Part shown: one piece after another, positions 12,123-14,736 of the stretch
How positions within the stretch are numbered: the first letter of the stretch is position 1
Layout of the letters: every line of letters starts with the position of its first letter
Source of the DNA: Propionicimonas sp.
GTDB lineage: Bacteria > Actinomycetota > Actinomycetes > Propionibacteriales > Propionibacteriaceae
DNA length: 14,736 bases
Direction: 5' to 3'
Assembly (NCBI GenBank): GCA_031119515.1
Contig: JAVHXR010000018.1
Location: 1,395-16,130, forward strand
The notes under the pieces: model-generated
What the model was told of the DNA's origin: nothing
Seen by the model: the letters and a program-made list of their open reading frames with translations, nothing else
Database searches by the model: none
Translations under genes and position numbers: made by a program

Positions 12123-14736
12123 CACGCTGACGCACGCCGGCCCCAGCAGCGCCTTCAGGTCCGCGACCAGCGGACGCGACGGCGCCACCCTGAGCGCATC
12201 GTCGAGTCGCCACACCTTGGCGCCGTTGGACTGGCTGATCAGCCGGACCCGGACCTCGGTGCCGCCGGGGTGGGCGCGCAGCACGCCGCGGAGCTGCTCG
12301 ACGACGGCAGGGGTGCAGCGCGCCGCCGGCAGGGAGATCACCAGCGGCCCGGAGTCGCCCTCGGTGACGTCGGGGAAGCCGACCTCGTTGCCCTGCATCT
12401 CGATCGAGTCGTCCTTGACCCGCACCCTGCCCTTCACCCTGACGATGGTGTCGCTGGCGAGCGACCCCGCGACCAGCTGGTAGACCTTCGGGAACAGCAG
12501 CACCTCGACCCCGGCCTCCAGGTCTTCGACGGTGACGATCGCCCACAGGTCGCCCGCCTTGGTCTGCTTGCGCACCACCTGGGTGATCATCCCTGCGATC
12601 GTGACGACACCGTCGCGGGGGCCGTCCTCGCCGCGCAGGCTGCCGATCGAGAGATCGCGCTGAGCGGCCAGGATGTGCTCCAGCCCCTGCAGCGGGTGGT
12701 CGGAGACGTAGAGGCCGAGCATCTCGCGCTCGAACCCGAGCAGCACCCGTTTGTCCCATTCCGGCAGGTCGGGGACGGGGCTCGCCGCCGGCCCACCGGT
12801 GGCGTCCTCGGCGAAGAACCCGGCGAACAGGTCGTCCTGGCCGTTGGCCTGGTTGCGCTTGAGGTCGATCACCTCGTCGACCTTCTGCTCGAAGCACTCC
12901 ATCAGCGCACGCCGCCGGTGCCCCATCGAGTCGAAGGCGCCGGCCTTGATCAGCGACTCGATCACCCGCTTGTTGCAGGCGACCAGCGGGATCTGGTCGA
13001 GGAAGGCGTTGAAGTCGGTGGCCTTGCCGTGCTCGGTGCGGGCCTCGACGATGCCCCTCACGACGTTGTCGCCGACATTGCGGATCGCGGCCAGCCCGTA
13101 GCGGACGTCCTCGCCGATCGGGGTGAACATCGCCTCGGACTCGTTCACGTCCGGCGGCAGCACCCTGATGCCCATCCGGCGGCACTCCCCCAGGTAGAGG
13201 GCGGTCTTGTCCTTGTCGCTCTTGACCGACTCCAGCAGCGCCGCCATGAACTCGGCCGGGTAGTTCGCCTTCAGGTAGGCGGTCCAGTACGAGACCACCC
13301 CGTACGCGGCCGAGTGGGCCTTGTTGAAGGCGTACGCCGCGAACGGGACCATGATCTCCCACAGCGTGTTGATCGCGGAGTCGGAGTACCCGTTCGCCTT
13401 CATGCCGGCCTGGAAGGGAACGAACTCCTTCTGGAGGACCTCCTTCTTCTTCTTGCCCATCGCCCGCCGCAGCTCGTCCGCCCGGCCGAGGGTGTAGTCG
13501 GCCACCCGCTGCGCGATCTGCTGGATCTGCTCCTGGTAGACGATCAGGCCGTAGGTGGTGTCGAGGATGTCGGCCAGCGGCTCGGCCAGTTCCTTGTGGA
13601 TCGGCTCGAGCTTCTGCCGGCCCGTCTTGCGGAGCGCGTAGTTGGTGTGGGAGTCGGCCCCCATCGGACCCGGCCGGTAGAGAGCGATCGTCGCCGAGAT
13701 GTCCTCGAAGTTGTCCGGCCGCATCAGCTTCAGCAGCGAGCGCAGCCCGCCGCCGTCGAGCTGGAAGACGCCGAGGGTGTCCCCCGAGGCCAGCAGTTCG
13801 TAGGTCGGCCGGTCGCTCATGTCCCTGCGGAGCTCGTCCAGGTCGAGGTCGATGCCCCGGTTCGCCTTCACGTTGCGCACGGCGTCGTCGAGGATGGTGA
13901 GGTTCCGCAGTCCGAGGAAGTCCATCTTGACCAGGCCGAGGGACTCGCAGCTCGGGTAGTCGAACTGCGTGATGATCTGGCCGTCCTGCTCCCGCTTCAT
14001 CACGGGGATGACGTCCATCAGCGGCGCGCTCGACATGATCACGCCGGCGGCGTGGACGCCCCACTGGCGCTTGAGCCCCTCGATCCCGCGGGCGGTGTCG
14101 ACGACGTGACGGACCTCGGGGTCGGACGCGTACAGCTCGCGGAACTCGCCGCCCTCGTTGTAGCGCTCGTGCTCAGGGTCGAACACGTCGGCCAGCGCGA
14201 CGTCCTTGCCCTGCACGGGCGGGGTGTAGGCCTTGGTCAGCCGCTCCCCCATGCTGAACGGCATCCCGAGCACCCGGCCGGCGTCCTTGATCGCCTGCTT
14301 GGCCTTGATCGTGCCGTAGGTGACGATCTGGCAGACCCGGTCGTCGCCGTACTTCTCGGTGACGTAGCGGATCACCTCGCCCCGCCGGCGCTCGTCGAAG
14401 TCCACGTCGAAGTCGGGCATCGAGGGGCGCTCGGGGTTGAGGAAGCGCTCGAAGATCAGGCCGTGCGGGACCGGGTCCAGGTCGGTGATGCGCATCGCGT
14501 AGGCGCACATCGAGCCGGCGCCGGAGCCACGACCCGGACCGACCCGGATACCGTTGTCCTTCGCCCAGTTGATGAAGTCGGCGACGACCAGGAAGTACCC
14601 CGGGTACCCCTTGTCGATGATCACCTTCTCCTCGTACTCGGCCTGCCGGATTGCGTACTCGGGGACATCGCCGCGGAACCGCTCCTCGAGACCGCGGCGC
14701 ACCTCCTTGACGAACCAGGTCGCCTCGGTCTCGCCC
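12120..14736 (-). CDS. dnaE: DNA polymerase III alpha subunit DnaE1 (5' end outside window)
   Basis: This is the C-terminal 871 residues of the replicative polymerase catalytic subunit; the full protein is usually near 1,170-1,190 residues, so the PHP exonuclease domain and part of the palm lie beyond the right edge. The first visible codons read GETEATWFVKEV, and the frame is open to the last base. Palm motifs are clear: VGPGRGSGAGS (about 14511-14546) and the catalytic aspartates in PDFDVDFDERR (14412-14414 and 14406-14408). The finger and beta-binding regions follow, including FNKAHSAAYGVVSYWTAYLK and the helix-hairpin-helix area CNKRVIESLIKAGAFDSMG. The C-terminal OB fold is at GVVTIAGMITQVVRKQTKAG and VEVLLFPKVYQ. 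Length and layout fit essential DnaE1 rather than the shorter mutagenic DnaE2. It ends with TAG at 12120; the next gene starts 10 nt later. Confidence 0.97.
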   Translation of the reverse strand, partial: GETEATWFVKEVRRGLEERFRGDVPEYAIRQAEYEEKVIIDKGYPGYFLVVADFINWAKDNGIRVGPGRGSGAGSMCAYAMRITDLDPVPHGLIFERFLNPERPSMPDFDVDFDERRRGEVIRYVTEKYGDDRVCQIVTYGTIKAKQAIKDAGRVLGMPFSMGERLTKAYTPPVQGKDVALADVFDPEHERYNEGGEFRELYASDPEVRHVVDTARGIEGLKRQWGVHAAGVIMSSAPLMDVIPVMKREQDGQIITQFDYPSCESLGLVKMDFLGLRNLTILDDAVRNVKANRGIDLDLDELRRDMSDRPTYELLASGDTLGVFQLDGGGLRSLLKLMRPDNFEDISATIALYRPGPMGADSHTNYALRKTGRQKLEPIHKELAEPLADILDTTYGLIVYQEQIQQIAQRVADYTLGRADELRRAMGKKKKEVLQKEFVPFQAGMKANGYSDSAINTLWEIMVPFAAYAFNKAHSAAYGVVSYWTAYLKANYPAEFMAALLESVKSDKDKTALYLGECRRMGIRVLPPDVNESEAMFTPIGEDVRYGLAAIRNVGDNVVRGIVEARTEHGKATDFNAFLDQIPLVACNKRVIESLIKAGAFDSMGHRRRALMECFEQKVDEVIDLKRNQANGQDDLFAGFFAEDATGGPAASPVPDLPEWDKRVLLGFEREMLGLYVSDHPLQGLEHILAAQRDLSIGSLRGEDGPRDGVVTIAGMITQVVRKQTKAGDLWAIVTVEDLEAGVEVLLFPKVYQLVAGSLASDTIVRVKGRVRVKDDSIEMQGNEVGFPDVTEGDSGPLVISLPAARCTPAVVEQLRGVLRAHPGGTEVRVRLISQSNGAKVWRLDDALRVAPSRPLVADLKALLGPACVSV

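Noticed and set aside
12106..14064. 652-residue minus-strand frame overlapping dnaE
   Set aside because: It is a shifted-frame shadow of dnaE with Arg/Gly/Pro-rich sequence; GC-rich genes commonly leave such open frames.
1..14736. Mobile element, defence island or other new multi-gene system
   Set aside because: All genes are recognisable housekeeping or common actinobacterial families with even composition; no transposase, integrase, att-like repeat or defence domain was found.

Overview
This is an ordinary-looking chromosomal segment from a high-GC actinobacterium. The evidence is strong GC bias in third codon positions, a PriA-type HisA, a DnaE1-type replicative polymerase, a CGAAC-N4-GTTCG LexA box in front of ruvC, and several GTG or ATG starts placed 6-7 nt after a TANNNT -10 box (leaderless starts). 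Protein style suggests the Propionibacteriales (Propionibacteriaceae or Nocardioidaceae), but this is an impression from memory, not a measured placement. No phage, IS element, CRISPR array, rRNA or tRNA gene was seen.

Left part (1-1659, minus strand): yebC is followed downstream by ruvC, which runs off the left edge. They are separated by about 400 bp that holds nearly five tandem copies of a 63-bp GC-rich unit with a palindromic core, then a compact ruvC promoter with a LexA/SOS box over the expected transcription start. Next, on the plus strand (1758-3105), come a lipoate-protein ligase with the accessory domain at the N-terminus and a 65-residue two-helix membrane protein.

Centre (3122-7485, minus strand): the histidine cluster hisD-hisC-hisB-hisH-priA. 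Every junction is a 4-nt ATGA or GTGA overlap. It starts from a leaderless hisD GTG and ends at a hairpin shared with the convergent small gene. A 57-bp divergent region separates hisD from a plus-strand block: a DUF554 membrane protein, a GT1-type glycosyltransferase and a YbaK-type Cys-tRNA(Pro) deacylase.

Right part (10038-14736, minus strand): dnaE1 enters from the right edge without its 5' end. It is followed by a four-helix membrane protein and a CYTH-CHAD protein that overlap by 4 nt. The membrane-protein gene appears to have its own -10 box built on the dnaE stop codon.

No clearly new multi-gene system was found. The most noteworthy items are the 63-bp hairpin repeat array between yebC and ruvC, the SOS-controlled ruvC promoter, the run of leaderless promoters (one overlapping the dnaE stop), the permuted lipoate ligase, a PriA with Gln where the family usually has Arg19, and the coupled membrane/CYTH-CHAD pair.
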